From assembly GCF_002261185.1 (NCBI RefSeq), contig NZ_NEVQ01000017.1, positions 124,001-188,000 of the forward strand: a DNA stretch of 64,000 bases. Reading direction: 5' to 3'. Shown here piece by piece: positions 54,964 to 63,770 of this stretch (position 1 is its first letter; each line of letters opens with the position of its first letter). A model generated the notes under the pieces. The model was not told where the DNA came from. It searched no databases and saw only the letters and a program-made list of their open reading frames with translations. The stretch comes from Bordetella genomosp. 4 (GTDB lineage Bacteria; Pseudomonadota; Gammaproteobacteria; Burkholderiales; Burkholderiaceae_B). The translations under genes were made by a program, and so were the position numbers.

Positions 54964-56169
54964 ATGCCATCGCAGTCTTTACCTCGCCGCATGCCCGGCT
55001 GGCTCATCTTGATGGGCGTGCTCACCGCCATCGGGCCATTCTCCGTAGATATGTATTTGCCGGCCTTTCCGGCAATTTCCGCTGGGTTGCAGGTCCCACG
55101 CGGCGACGTCGAGCGCACGTTGGCAGCCTATCTGGTCGGATTGGCCCTGGCTCAAATTGTCTACGGCCCTCTCGCCGACCGCTACGGCCGCAAACTCCCC
55201 ATGCTGGGGGGACTGGGCATATACGCCATCGCATCGCTCGGCTGTGCACTGGCCAGCACTATCGAAATGCTGACGCTGTGCCGCGTACTGCAAGCCCTGG
55301 GTAGCGCGGCCGGCATTGTTATTCCTCGCGCGGTGATCCGCGATCACTACGAAACTCAGGACGCGGCACGCGCCATGTCCATGCTCATGCTGATCATGGG
55401 CCTCGCACCGATTCTGGCGCCGCTGGTTGGCGGGCAATTGCTTTTCTTTGTCGGTTGGCGCAGCCTGTTTTGGCTGATGGCGGCTGTCTCGTTGGCCATG
55501 ATCATCGCCACCACGTTGATCATGAAGGAATCCCTGCCGCCGGCGCGCGTACAACCGTTGCGCGCCAGCGGCATCGCCGAGAATTATCTGGCCCTGATCC
55601 GACACCGTCGGTTTATCGCACACAGTCTGGCCGGGGGCCTGGGCTCCGCCGGCATGTTTGCCTACATCATTTGTTCGCCTCGAGTATTTATCGAGTATTA
55701 CGGTATCGCGCCCGAGCACTACGGGCTGCTGTTCGGCGCCAATGCCGCCGGGCTTATCATCGGCTCGCAAGTCAGCGCCCGGCTGCTGCGCAAACGCACC
55801 CCCATTCAATTACAGCGCGTCGCCCAAAATGCCTTGGCTGTCGCTAGTCTCTTGGCCCTGTTCCTGGCCGTGACCGGCTGGATGACGTTACCGCTGTTGA
55901 TGGCGTGCCTGATCGGTTATATGTTCAGCCAGGGGTTCGTCAATCCCAACTCGGCGGCGCTGGCCTTATCGGAACAAGGCATGCGCCTGGGGGCCGCATC
56001 GGCCTTGCTCGGCACGCTGCAAATGTCATGCGGCGCGATCGCCGGCGTCGTCGTGAGTATTTGGCAGACAGACGGACCGTTGCCGCTGGCCACGGTCCTG
56101 GCCTGTTGCGCCACCTTGTCCTGGTTGTCCGGCCGCATCGCCCGCCGGGGTCCGCCCCTCTCTCTATAG
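54964..56169 (+). CDS. bcr: Bcr/CflA-family MFS drug exporter
   Basis: The 401-residue protein has 12 hydrophobic segments and the Bcr/CflA marks: GPFSVDMYLPAFPAISAGL at the start, QIVYGPLADRYGRKLPMLGG (MFS motif A), and RVLQALGSAAGIVIPRAVIR. Family members export bicyclomycin, chloramphenicol or other drugs. The ATG at 54964 (MPSQSLPRRMPGWLIL) lacks a strong ribosome site; the frame is open back into cfa, but that part looks untranslated. The function is inferred from family. Confidence 0.9.
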   Translation: MPSQSLPRRMPGWLILMGVLTAIGPFSVDMYLPAFPAISAGLQVPRGDVERTLAAYLVGLALAQIVYGPLADRYGRKLPMLGGLGIYAIASLGCALASTIEMLTLCRVLQALGSAAGIVIPRAVIRDHYETQDAARAMSMLMLIMGLAPILAPLVGGQLLFFVGWRSLFWLMAAVSLAMIIATTLIMKESLPPARVQPLRASGIAENYLALIRHRRFIAHSLAGGLGSAGMFAYIICSPRVFIEYYGIAPEHYGLLFGANAAGLIIGSQVSARLLRKRTPIQLQRVAQNALAVASLLALFLAVTGWMTLPLLMACLIGYMFSQGFVNPNSAALALSEQGMRLGAASALLGTLQMSCGAIAGVVVSIWQTDGPLPLATVLACCATLSWLSGRIARRGPPLSL

Positions 56170-56473
56170 GTGGGGGGAATCGGCGGTACTCTGCCCTGCG
56201 CACACGGACAATGGGGATATTTTCCCCTTTGACCAACACCTATCAGCCTAGCTATTGATTTTTCTCGCCTTTTCGTATTAGAATGGCGAGCTTCGTATGA
56301 AGTTTTCCCGTGAGTAGCCTACTATGCTTTGTAGCTACCACTTTCGACCAGCACCCCGTGTATAGGTACAGCGGGCGGCGGGTAGCGGGTATAAGCACAG
56401 GCGCCAAGCCTATCTACCTGTCTTTCCTTCCCCAGCTTCGCCATACGCGGCCAGAATACTTAGAGGTAAAACC
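56170..56473. promoter_or_regulatory. Leader and promoter region of rpmB-rpmG
   Basis: A good sigma-70 promoter reads TTGATT (56255-56260), 18 bp, TAGAAT (56279-56284). The leader to the rpmB ATG at 56474 is about 180 bp. No further gene is seen between bcr and rpmB. Confidence 0.7.
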
Positions 56474-56710
56474 ATGGCACGCGTATGCCAAGTAACTGGC
56501 AAAGGCCCGATGACGGGCAACAACGTTTCGCACGCTAACAACAAGACCAAGCGTCGCTTCCTGCCCAACCTGCAATCGCGCCGGTTCTGGGTCGAGAGCG
56601 AAAACCGCTGGGTTCGCCTGCGTGTTTCCGCCAAGGCCATCCGCATCATCGACAAGAACGGCATCGACGCTGTTCTGGCCGACCTGCGCGCCCGCGGCGA
56701 ACTGGCCTGA
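56474..56710 (+). CDS. rpmB: 50S ribosomal protein L28
   Basis: The 78-residue protein begins [20 protein letters not shown] and continues with [20 protein letters not shown], the standard L28 sequence, at the usual length. L28 helps assemble the large ribosomal subunit. AGAGGTAAAACC precedes the ATG. It is co-transcribed with rpmG 30 bp downstream, the common rpmB-rpmG pair. Confidence 0.98.
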   Translation: MARVCQVTGKGPMTGNNVSHANNKTKRRFLPNLQSRRFWVESENRWVRLRVSAKAIRIIDKNGIDAVLADLRARGELA

Positions 56711-56740
56711 TCCGGCCCCATCACAATCTAGGAGCAAGAC

Positions 56741-56908
56741 ATGGCCAAAGGTATCCGCGAAAAGATCAAGCTCGAGTCCACTGCCGGCACGGGCCACTTT
56801 TACACGACCACCAAAAACAAGCGCAACATGCCCGAAAAGATGCTGATCAAGAAATTTGATCCCGTCGCTCGCAAGCATGTTGACTACAAAGAAACCAAGC
56901 TGAAGTAA
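56741..56908 (+). CDS. rpmG: 50S ribosomal protein L33
   Basis: The 55-residue protein reads [20 protein letters not shown] followed by [20 protein letters not shown] and ends KETKLK, the typical L33 of the non-cysteine type. AGGAGC lies 7 bp before the ATG. It follows rpmB in the same operon and is closed by the terminator at 56931-56964. Confidence 0.98.
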   Translation: MAKGIREKIKLESTAGTGHFYTTTKNKRNMPEKMLIKKFDPVARKHVDYKETKLK

Positions 56909-56930
56909 TCAGCCGGTTTTCGACGCAGCA

Positions 56931-56964
56931 AAAAAAGGCCTCGCACTATTGCGAGGCCTTTTTT
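56931..56964. terminator. Bidirectional terminator after rpmG
   Basis: AGGCCTCGCA and TGCGAGGCCT form a 10-bp stem with an A-run before it and a T-run after it. It can stop transcription from both directions. Confidence 0.9.
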
Positions 56965-56980
56965 GTTGCCGGGCCGCCCC

Positions 56981-57036
56981 AAAACAAAAACGCCCCCTCG
57001 GGGGGCAGCAAGCCGAAGGCGCAGCATGGGGGGCCT
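56981..57036 (-). terminator. Terminator of the SulP gene, GC-rich repeat
   Basis: GCCCCC (56992-56997) pairs with GGGGGC (57001-57006). On the minus strand GTTTTTGTTTT follows. The adjoining GGCAGCAAGCCGAAGGCG and GCAGCATGGGGGGCC adds a second weak hairpin. This arrangement recalls a repeated terminator motif common in Burkholderiales. Confidence 0.75.
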
Positions 57037-57049
57037 TTTTCATTGCTGA

Positions 57050-58852
57050 TCATGCATCGTTGCCGCCGGCATCCCCTGTGGGCCTGAACGGCCGTTGATT
57101 GCACTCGCGAAAAATACGCGCCGTGCAGCCTGCACAGATATCGGGATCCAAACGCTGGAAAATCTGTGCGATCGCGGTCGCCTTGTCGGGAAAGATATGG
57201 TCCTCGCCTAGATAGTCGACAAATCCCATGCGATGCCACATTTGCATCACCTCAGGTCGAGGCCGGTGAAAATACAGATCGCCCCCCATTTCGCGCCGCT
57301 TACGCAGCTCGTATTCCCACACCAGCGCCCCCGCATGATCGATGAAATTCATGCTTTTCGTCATCACCAGCAGATGGCGCGGTGCGTTGGCCTGGCTGCG
57401 TAGCGCCTGCAGCCGATCAGCGACGTGAGCCACGGCACCAAAATAGACCGAGCCTTCCATGCGCAGTAATTTCAATTGCGGACATTCGGGCAGTTCATCT
57501 GAATTCCCTTCGAGCACGGCAAAATGACGATCTGGATCGCTCGCTCTGAATCCCATCGTGCGCATGGCAGGATGCGAGGTGCGATGCAGATATGTCATGA
57601 GCGACAGCAACGTACCCAGCAAAATCGCGATCTCCATACGGATCGTCACGGTCGCCACCAGGGTCGCCAGCGCAATCAAGAACTCGTTGCGTTGCACACC
57701 TGCGATACGCCGCCAGTGCGGCAATTCCAATAGATTCCACGCCACCAGCAACAGCAGCCCAGCAATCGCCGCATACGGAATTTGTGCCAGCAAAGGCGAA
57801 CTCACCGTCACCAGCAGCATTAACAACACCGCGGCAAATACTGCCGCCATGGGGGTACGCGCCCCTGATTCGAAGTTGGGGATCGAGCGGTTCAACGAGC
57901 CGCAGGACAAATAAGACGAGAAAAACCCGCCCACGATATTCGACAACCCTTGCCCCATGAATTCACGATTGGCGTCGATCGTCTGCCCAGACCTCGAAGC
58001 CACCACTTTGGCAATCGAAATCGATTGCGCGAGCGCCACAATGGATAACGCAAAGGCCAGGCCCAGCAAATCCGGCAACGAACTCCACGGAACCTCGGGC
58101 ACATGAAATGGCGGCACAGGCTGAGACAGCTTGCCCAACACTCGGATGCCGCTGCCCGGCTCAGAAAACGCCCAGGCGTTCAGTGCAGCGGCCACCGCCG
58201 TTCCCGCTACGAGGCCGATCAGCATATGCGGCTTGCGACGATCCCAACGGCGCGCCAGCAGTGACACTCCTATCGTCACCAGCGCCACCAGCAGCGCGCC
58301 CCAATGCAGCTCGCCCAGCCCTCTCGCCACACCCAGTAATACAGCCCCCGCGCCATGCGCGTGAATACCGTCCAGGCCCAACGCGTCTTTCAACGCATGT
58401 ACCGCGATCAGCAAGGCTGCGCCGCTGGTAAAGCCGAACAGCGCAGAAGGCGAAATGAAATTCGCCAACGCCCCCAACCGCAGCACGCCGACCAATAATT
58501 GCAGAATCCCCACCAGAATCGTGACCGCCAGCGCCATCTGGATATAGTCGTGACTGCCGGCCATCGCCAACGGCGCCAGCACGGCGTATAGCGCCAGTGA
58601 ATTGGCGTTCGTCGGGCCCGACATCACATGGCGGCTCGAACCAAACAACGCCGCCACCACACAGGGCACAATGGCCGAATACAGCCCATACTCGGGCGGC
58701 AAGCCCGCCAAGGTGGCAAACGCCACCCCTTGCGGCAGCACCAACAGCGCCCCTAGCAGCCCGGCAAAAGCATCGGCCCGCAGCGAGGCAGGCCCGACAT
58801 CATGAATCCACGTACCAAATATGCGATTTGCCAACTTAGCCACGCGCTGCAT
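57050..58852 (-). CDS. SulP-family anion transporter with STAS domain
   Basis: The 600-residue protein has a membrane domain of about 12-14 helices (residues 25-430) and a C-terminal STAS domain (about 455-560). SulP marks are LVLPQGVAFATLAGLPPEYG, SGPTNANSLALYAVLAPLA and SCGSLNRSIPNFESGARTP. The STAS region has LLRMEGSVYFGAVAHVADRL and LLVMTKSMNFIDHAGALVW. After it, a short cysteine-containing tail (DICAGCTARIFRECNQRPF) could bind a metal. SulP proteins move sulfate, bicarbonate or other anions; the ion is unknown. Confidence 0.92.
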   Translation of the reverse strand: MQRVAKLANRIFGTWIHDVGPASLRADAFAGLLGALLVLPQGVAFATLAGLPPEYGLYSAIVPCVVAALFGSSRHVMSGPTNANSLALYAVLAPLAMAGSHDYIQMALAVTILVGILQLLVGVLRLGALANFISPSALFGFTSGAALLIAVHALKDALGLDGIHAHGAGAVLLGVARGLGELHWGALLVALVTIGVSLLARRWDRRKPHMLIGLVAGTAVAAALNAWAFSEPGSGIRVLGKLSQPVPPFHVPEVPWSSLPDLLGLAFALSIVALAQSISIAKVVASRSGQTIDANREFMGQGLSNIVGGFFSSYLSCGSLNRSIPNFESGARTPMAAVFAAVLLMLLVTVSSPLLAQIPYAAIAGLLLLVAWNLLELPHWRRIAGVQRNEFLIALATLVATVTIRMEIAILLGTLLSLMTYLHRTSHPAMRTMGFRASDPDRHFAVLEGNSDELPECPQLKLLRMEGSVYFGAVAHVADRLQALRSQANAPRHLLVMTKSMNFIDHAGALVWEYELRKRREMGGDLYFHRPRPEVMQMWHRMGFVDYLGEDHIFPDKATAIAQIFQRLDPDICAGCTARIFRECNQRPFRPTGDAGGNDA

Positions 58853-59083
58853 CTTCCTATTGTGATGAGATTGTCGGCCGGGCTCGATTCAATACCACGA
58901 GCGCATAGTAATGGGCAGGCGATAGACCAGCGACAAGCACCGCTTATAACCAGCGGGCATATAGGGTAATCCCATGCATTGATGCGTGCAACGCACATGG
59001 CATCACACGGACATTTTATGAGCTGGCGCTGCCATCCAATGACCGGCGCGATTCGCTTGCAGGACGCGGCATATCCGCACCTC

Positions 59084-59632
59084 CTAACTCGCTCCGCCAC
59101 CGCGCCTCGCCCGCATCGCCTGACTCATATCTGACAGCGCCAAATCGTCCAGCAGCCGCGCTGCCATGGGCAGTAATTCGTTTTCTTCGCGCTGAATATG
59201 GTCGGCATACTGTGCGCAAAACTGCTCGACGCCGGCCTCGTCGAGTTCGGCAGGCTGGCCTGCACTGACCGCCTCCAAGGGACCATGCAGACGGCGCCAC
59301 AAAGCCTCCAATTGACGGTGTTCCTGCGTCAAACCATCCACCATCTCATGCAAGCATCTCGCGTCCGAACCGGCCATGGAATCGATGAGCGCGGGAAAGA
59401 GATCGGCCTCCTCGTCACGGTGATGCAGCACGGCCGCCGTATCAAAGTACTTCAGCACGCTGGCAGCTGCCGTCTGCGCTACAGCATCGGAACCATGTTG
59501 CGCCACATGCGCGGCCAAACGCCGCAGCGTGGCACATTGGCGGCCCATACGATCATGACAGGCCGAAAGCAATTCCAACGGCGTATCCAACCCCACGGCC
59601 GGCGACGAAAACCCAGGAATATCGACTTTCAT
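59084..59632 (-). CDS. Hemerythrin-like domain protein
   Basis: The 182-residue protein has the four-helix hemerythrin pattern of iron-binding histidines and acids: CHDRMGRQCATL, HHRDEEADLFPALID, LTQEHRQLEALWRRL and HIQREENELLPMAARLL. Such proteins bind O2 or sense redox or metals. The ATG at 59630-59632 (MKVDIPGFSSP) has AGGAAGG at 9 bp; two earlier ATG/ATC codons are less likely. It stands alone between the SulP and D,D-carboxypeptidase genes, with no visible partner. Confidence 0.9.
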   Translation of the reverse strand: MKVDIPGFSSPAVGLDTPLELLSACHDRMGRQCATLRRLAAHVAQHGSDAVAQTAAASVLKYFDTAAVLHHRDEEADLFPALIDSMAGSDARCLHEMVDGLTQEHRQLEALWRRLHGPLEAVSAGQPAELDEAGVEQFCAQYADHIQREENELLPMAARLLDDLALSDMSQAMRARRGGGAS

Positions 59633-59737
59633 GATCATTTCCTTCCTCTCCATGCGCCGTGTAGCTCACGACCTTTCTGTCGTGGCACCACACCGCTCAA
59701 GCCGGCCACTCTCGCGACGGAACTGCGCCGCTCGCAT

Positions 59738-60901
59738 TTAACCCATGGTCTGCCGCCACCATAGCCGCACCGTATCCCAGGTGCGTGCCATGATCCCGGC
59801 CTGCGGCACCGCATCCAGCGCCACGACCGGCCAATTCCCGGCGGGCTGGCCGTCAACCAACACTTGCAACGATCCTACCTCGGCCTGCGCGGCGATAGGC
59901 GCGATCAACGGCTGCCGTTGCGTCACGACCGGCTTGACCTCCGAGGCCCGCGGAACCGTCACGTAAGCGTCGCGCGCCAGTCCGACACGCACGGCATCCT
60001 GTTCGCCTTTCCAGACCTGCGGCGTGTCGATGGCCTCCCCCTTAGCATACAGCTTGACGGTCTTGAAGCTCTGGAACCCCCAGTTCAACAACACCTGGCT
60101 GTCCTGGGTACGCAGTTTGTCAGAGCCCGTGCCCAACACCACGCTGATCAAACGCCGGCGCATCTGGCCGTCGGGCCGCTGCGCCGAGGCTATCAGACAG
60201 TATCCTGCCGAGTCAGTATGGCCGGTTTTCAGCCCATCGACACTCGGGTCCAGCCACAACAGGCGATTGCGATTCGACTGCGAAATATTGTTATAGGTAA
60301 AGGTCCGCACCGAATCATAGGTCTTATACAGATCGGGAAAATCGCTGACCAGACGCTGCGCCAACACCGACAGATCGCGCGCCGTCGAGTAGGTATTCGG
60401 ATCGGACAAGCCGTGCGGACTCGCAAAACGCGTTCCGTGCAGCCCCATCTGCGCAGCCTGCTCGTTCATCCGCTGCACGAACGCCTCGACCGAACCCGAG
60501 GTCGCCTCGGCCAACGCGATCGCCGCATCGTTGCCCGACTGCACCAGCAAGCCATACAGCAAGTCATTGATCGACACGCGCTTGCCTGGCTCGAGAAACA
60601 TCTTGGAGCTGCCCGGCGCAACTTTCCAGGCTCGTGTCGACACCGTCACTTGCTGTTGTGCCGACAGCCGCCCATCGCGCAACGCTTGAAACACCAGATA
60701 AGCCGTCATGACTTTAGTCAACGACGCCGGCTCGATACGCGCATCAGGATTGAATGACGCGATTTCCTGACCACTCGTGGCATCGAGCAATAACCACGCT
60801 TTGGCCGTCACCGGCGGTGGCACAACGGCCGCTGCGTGCGCCGGCACACCCGCCACGCAGGCTGCCACGAGCAGCCAGCTGGCACATACTTTCTTGAACA
60901 A
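59738..60901 (-). CDS. dacC: D-alanyl-D-alanine carboxypeptidase (PBP5/6 type)
   Basis: The 387-residue penicillin-binding protein has a signal peptide (cleaved after VPAHA), the catalytic motifs SLTK, SGN and KTG, and a C-terminal beta domain (about 275-365). The end WDTVRLWWRQTMG is an amphipathic helix that anchors this class to the inner membrane. It trims the terminal D-Ala from peptidoglycan stem peptides. The gene symbol follows the low-molecular-mass class; dacA would be equally defensible. Confidence 0.94.
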   Translation of the reverse strand: MFKKVCASWLLVAACVAGVPAHAAAVVPPPVTAKAWLLLDATSGQEIASFNPDARIEPASLTKVMTAYLVFQALRDGRLSAQQQVTVSTRAWKVAPGSSKMFLEPGKRVSINDLLYGLLVQSGNDAAIALAEATSGSVEAFVQRMNEQAAQMGLHGTRFASPHGLSDPNTYSTARDLSVLAQRLVSDFPDLYKTYDSVRTFTYNNISQSNRNRLLWLDPSVDGLKTGHTDSAGYCLIASAQRPDGQMRRRLISVVLGTGSDKLRTQDSQVLLNWGFQSFKTVKLYAKGEAIDTPQVWKGEQDAVRVGLARDAYVTVPRASEVKPVVTQRQPLIAPIAAQAEVGSLQVLVDGQPAGNWPVVALDAVPQAGIMARTWDTVRLWWRQTMG

Positions 60902-61357
60902 GAGAACTCCTACTTGGAATCAGCCAATCCCACCCAGTGTCGGTCGCGCGCTCGACAAGCGGCACGCGGTCAAGACCTGTCAGCGCCACGCGATCAGGCG
61001 CGAGGCTGGCAAGTTCGTCAGGATAACCCACGAAAAGTTCACGCTCGACCATCATGCAGCCTTGATGAACGTGCGCACCTTCGCCCTCCCCGATTCCTGC
61101 CAAGCTGTGCGCAGCAGCAAAAGAGCGCGGAATTTGCGGTCGTTCCGGGCCTGGAAAATATCGCCCAACGATACAAGTTGCAGCCCGCTGAGATTGCAAT
61201 CAGCCATGTCTTTGCCACGAAAACAACATGTTTTAAGGGGTCAACGCAAAGAAATACGCACACAGCGCCTGAAGTTCCGCTATTATCGGGCGCGAGGTGC
61301 CACGTGCCGATCTTCGGTACCGAGCTCACTCGCGTTCTCAACATACGGATTTCGACC
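60902..61357. other. Region between dacC and the HU-like gene
   Basis: These 456 bp hold no credible gene and should contain the divergent promoters of dacC and the HU-like gene. TATTAT at 61281-61286 could be the -10 box for the latter, but I see no good -35 box. Confidence 0.55.
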
Positions 61358-61813
61358 ATGGCTACCAAAGCAAAAGCTCCCGCCAAGAAAGTCAGCAAGA
61401 CCGCTGCCAAAGCCCCTGCCACCAAGGCTGCGGCTAAGAAAGCACCTGCCAAAAAGGCAACCGTCGCCAAGACCGCTGCAGTAAAAACGGTTGCGGCTCC
61501 CGTCATCAAAGAAGCACTGAACAAGTCGCAATTGGTTGCTCACCTGGTCGCACAGACCGGCGTGGAAGCCAAATCGGTCAAGGCCGTTCTGGCCGGGCTG
61601 GAAAACGCTGCACTGGGTTCGGTAAACAAGAAAGGCGCTGGCGAGTTCTCTCTGCCTGGCCTGCTCAAAGTCACCGTGCAGAAGGTTCCTGCCAAGGCCA
61701 AGCGCTTCGGCAAAGACCCGTTCACCGGCCAAGAGCGTTGGTTCCCGGCCAAGCCCGCATCGGTCAAGGTCAAGGTCCGTCCTCTGAAAAAACTGAAAGA
61801 CGCCGCTCAGTAA
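61358..61813 (+). CDS. HU-family DNA-binding protein with Lys/Ala-rich tail
   Basis: The 151-residue protein has two parts. Residues 1-50 are a Lys/Ala/Thr-rich tail (MATKAKAPAKKVSKTAAKAP, then KAAAKKAPAKKATVAKTAAV) like the tail of eukaryotic H1 histones. Residues 52-145 form an HU/IHF fold (LNKSQLVAHLVAQTGVEAKS, EFSLPGLLKVTVQKVPAKAK, TGQERWFPAKPASVKVKVRP). It should bind and compact DNA. Tailed HU proteins are known in Bordetella and other betaproteobacteria. The ATG at 61358 is the tail start; the upstream open frame is not coding. A strong terminator follows. Confidence 0.92.
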   Translation: MATKAKAPAKKVSKTAAKAPATKAAAKKAPAKKATVAKTAAVKTVAAPVIKEALNKSQLVAHLVAQTGVEAKSVKAVLAGLENAALGSVNKKGAGEFSLPGLLKVTVQKVPAKAKRFGKDPFTGQERWFPAKPASVKVKVRPLKKLKDAAQ

Positions 61814-61840
61814 ATCTGCGCACCGTCCCTACAGTTTGAT

Positions 61841-61881
61841 CGGCAAGGCCCGTCTCGCAAGAGGCGGGCCTTGCCGTTTTT
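61841..61881 (+). terminator. Intrinsic terminator of the HU-like gene
   Basis: A 16-bp stem with one wobble pair (61841-61856 with 61861-61876), loop GCAA, and TTTTT directly after. Confidence 0.92.
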
Positions 61882-61950
61882 GCGTGCAACATTGACATTC
61901 CGGATCCGCCCATTTATCTTTACGTCAAAATACTTAATGTAAAGATAACC

Positions 61951-62454
61951 ATGCGCGATCACGTTGATTTCGTTCTTGGCCAGTGGCACGAGCAGTGTCC
62001 TGAACTGAATGTCTCCAGCATGGCTGTATTCAGCCGGCTGTTTCGCCTGCATACGCTGGCTGCCCGCGAGGTCGACACTACTTTTCGCGAATATGGCCTG
62101 CATCAAGGTGAATTCGATGTGCTGGCCACGCTGTATCGCGCGGGCCCGCCACATGCGTTAAACCCCCAGGCCTTGGTCGGCGCCCTCTTGCTCTCCTCCG
62201 GCGCCATGACTCATCGTCTGGATAGTTTGCAGCAAGCAGGTCTGCTGGTCCGTGCACCAAACCCCGATGATCGCCGCAGCGTCATGGTGTCGTTGACGCC
62301 TCAAGGATTGCGCGTCATCAAAGCGGTGCTGGATGACTACCTGATCAAGCTCGAGCAGCTATTGAGCCCGCTGTCTGCGGGCGATCGCAAACATCTCGCG
62401 ACGCTGCTGCGCCAACTGCTCAGCGCGCATGACGCCAACGCCCACTCCTCTTGA
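61951..62454 (+). CDS. MarR-family transcriptional regulator
   Basis: The 167-residue protein has the MarR winged helix: LHQGEFDVLATLYRAGPPHA, ALLLSSGAMTHRLDSLQQAG, then the wing NPDDRRSVMVSLTPQGLRV. It overlaps the next gene's leader and is followed by an MFS exporter gene in the same direction, which it probably represses until an aromatic ligand is bound. AATACTTAATGTAAAGATAA upstream is AT-rich and could include its operator. Confidence 0.93.
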   Translation: MRDHVDFVLGQWHEQCPELNVSSMAVFSRLFRLHTLAAREVDTTFREYGLHQGEFDVLATLYRAGPPHALNPQALVGALLLSSGAMTHRLDSLQQAGLLVRAPNPDDRRSVMVSLTPQGLRVIKAVLDDYLIKLEQLLSPLSAGDRKHLATLLRQLLSAHDANAHSS

Positions 62455-62468
62455 TTGCAGTCCCGTCC

Positions 62469-63686
62469 ATGTCTCACCCCACTCCCGCCCGCGTCCCCAC
62501 ATTGACCACGCCCATCATCTTGTTGATGTCGGCAGCCACGGGATTGATCGTCGCGAGCAATTATTACGCGCAGCCCTTGTTGCACACCATCAGTCAGCAG
62601 TTCGGCTTGAACGAGACCGCCGCCGGCAGCATCGTCATGACGGCACAGCTATCGTATGCCGCCGGTCTGATGCTGCTGGTTCCCCTGGGCGACATGCTTG
62701 AGCGCCGTGCGCTGATCGTGTTCATGACCCTGTTGAGCGCGGTGGGCTTGTTGATTTCCGGCTTTGCCAACAGCTTTCCAATGCTGCTGGCAGGCACCGC
62801 CGCCACGGGAGTATTGTCCGTGGTGGCCCAGGTCCTTGTGCCGTTCGCCGCCACCTTGGCGGCCCCTCACCAGCGCGGCAAAGCCGTCGGCACGGTCATG
62901 AGCGGCCTGTTGCTCGGCATTCTGCTGGCACGCACGGTAGCCGGCGGACTCGCCGAACTGGGCAGCTGGCGCACCGTCTACTGGGTCGCATCGGGATTGC
63001 TGCTCATCATGGCGGCGGCGTTGTGGCGCGTATTGCCGCGCTATAAAGCAACCACGCATCTCAGCTACACAAGCTTGCTGGCCTCAATTTTTCATCTCTA
63101 CGCACGTGAGCCCCTGTTTCGGGCACGCTCGCTGCTGGGGGCGTTGATCTTCGCTTCTTTCAGCATGTTCTGGACGCCACTGACATTCCTGCTGGCCAAT
63201 CCCCCCTATTCCTACAGTGACAGCACCATTGGTCTATTTGGCCTGGCGGGCGCGGCCGGAGCTTTTGCCGCCAATCGATTCGGCCGTCTCAACGATCGTG
63301 GACGCGGCAATCTGGCGACGAGGATCGGACTGATACTGTTGGCCGCCTCATGGGTCTTGCTCGCGCTGGGAGCGCATTCGCTGGCGGCGCTGCTGATCGG
63401 TGTCGTCATGCTGGACATGATGATCCAAGGCGTTCATGTCACCAACCAGACTTCCATCTATCGCCTGCAGCCCGACGCCCGCAGCCGACTCACCGCTGGT
63501 TACATGACGTCTTATTTTATCGGCGGCGCAGCCGGCTCGTTGATCTCGTCGTTCCTGTACGCCGCGGGCGGATGGTTGGCGGTCTCGGCCGGCGGACTGG
63601 CTGTGAGCCTTGCCGCCCTGGCCTATGCCGCCTGGTCCCCATCGGGTCGCATCCCCGAAAACCCACCCCCGGCCCCTCGCGGCTAG
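62469..63686 (+). CDS. MFS transporter (exporter) next to MarR
   Basis: The 405-residue protein has 12 hydrophobic segments and the MFS motifs GLIVASNYYAQPLLHTISQQ, LMLLVPLGDMLERRALIVFM (motif A) and MSGLLLGILLARTVAGGLAE. It resembles the YgaY/arabinose-efflux group. The ATG at 62469 (MSHPTPARVPTLTTPII) starts 14 bp after the MarR stop, so the two are one operon, and the substrate is probably a drug or an aromatic acid. Confidence 0.9.
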   Translation: MSHPTPARVPTLTTPIILLMSAATGLIVASNYYAQPLLHTISQQFGLNETAAGSIVMTAQLSYAAGLMLLVPLGDMLERRALIVFMTLLSAVGLLISGFANSFPMLLAGTAATGVLSVVAQVLVPFAATLAAPHQRGKAVGTVMSGLLLGILLARTVAGGLAELGSWRTVYWVASGLLLIMAAALWRVLPRYKATTHLSYTSLLASIFHLYAREPLFRARSLLGALIFASFSMFWTPLTFLLANPPYSYSDSTIGLFGLAGAAGAFAANRFGRLNDRGRGNLATRIGLILLAASWVLLALGAHSLAALLIGVVMLDMMIQGVHVTNQTSIYRLQPDARSRLTAGYMTSYFIGGAAGSLISSFLYAAGGWLAVSAGGLAVSLAALAYAAWSPSGRIPENPPPAPRG

Positions 63687-63770
63687 GGACTCTTTATAAT
63701 CAGGGGTTTGACCGTCGTTGCGTGACGCAGCGGCGGCCCACTTTCTTTCTATAGATACGCGCACGAGCCC

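Noticed and set aside
60744..61199. Gene on the minus strand before dacC
   Set aside because: The frame overlaps the dacC signal peptide region and has no recognisable features.
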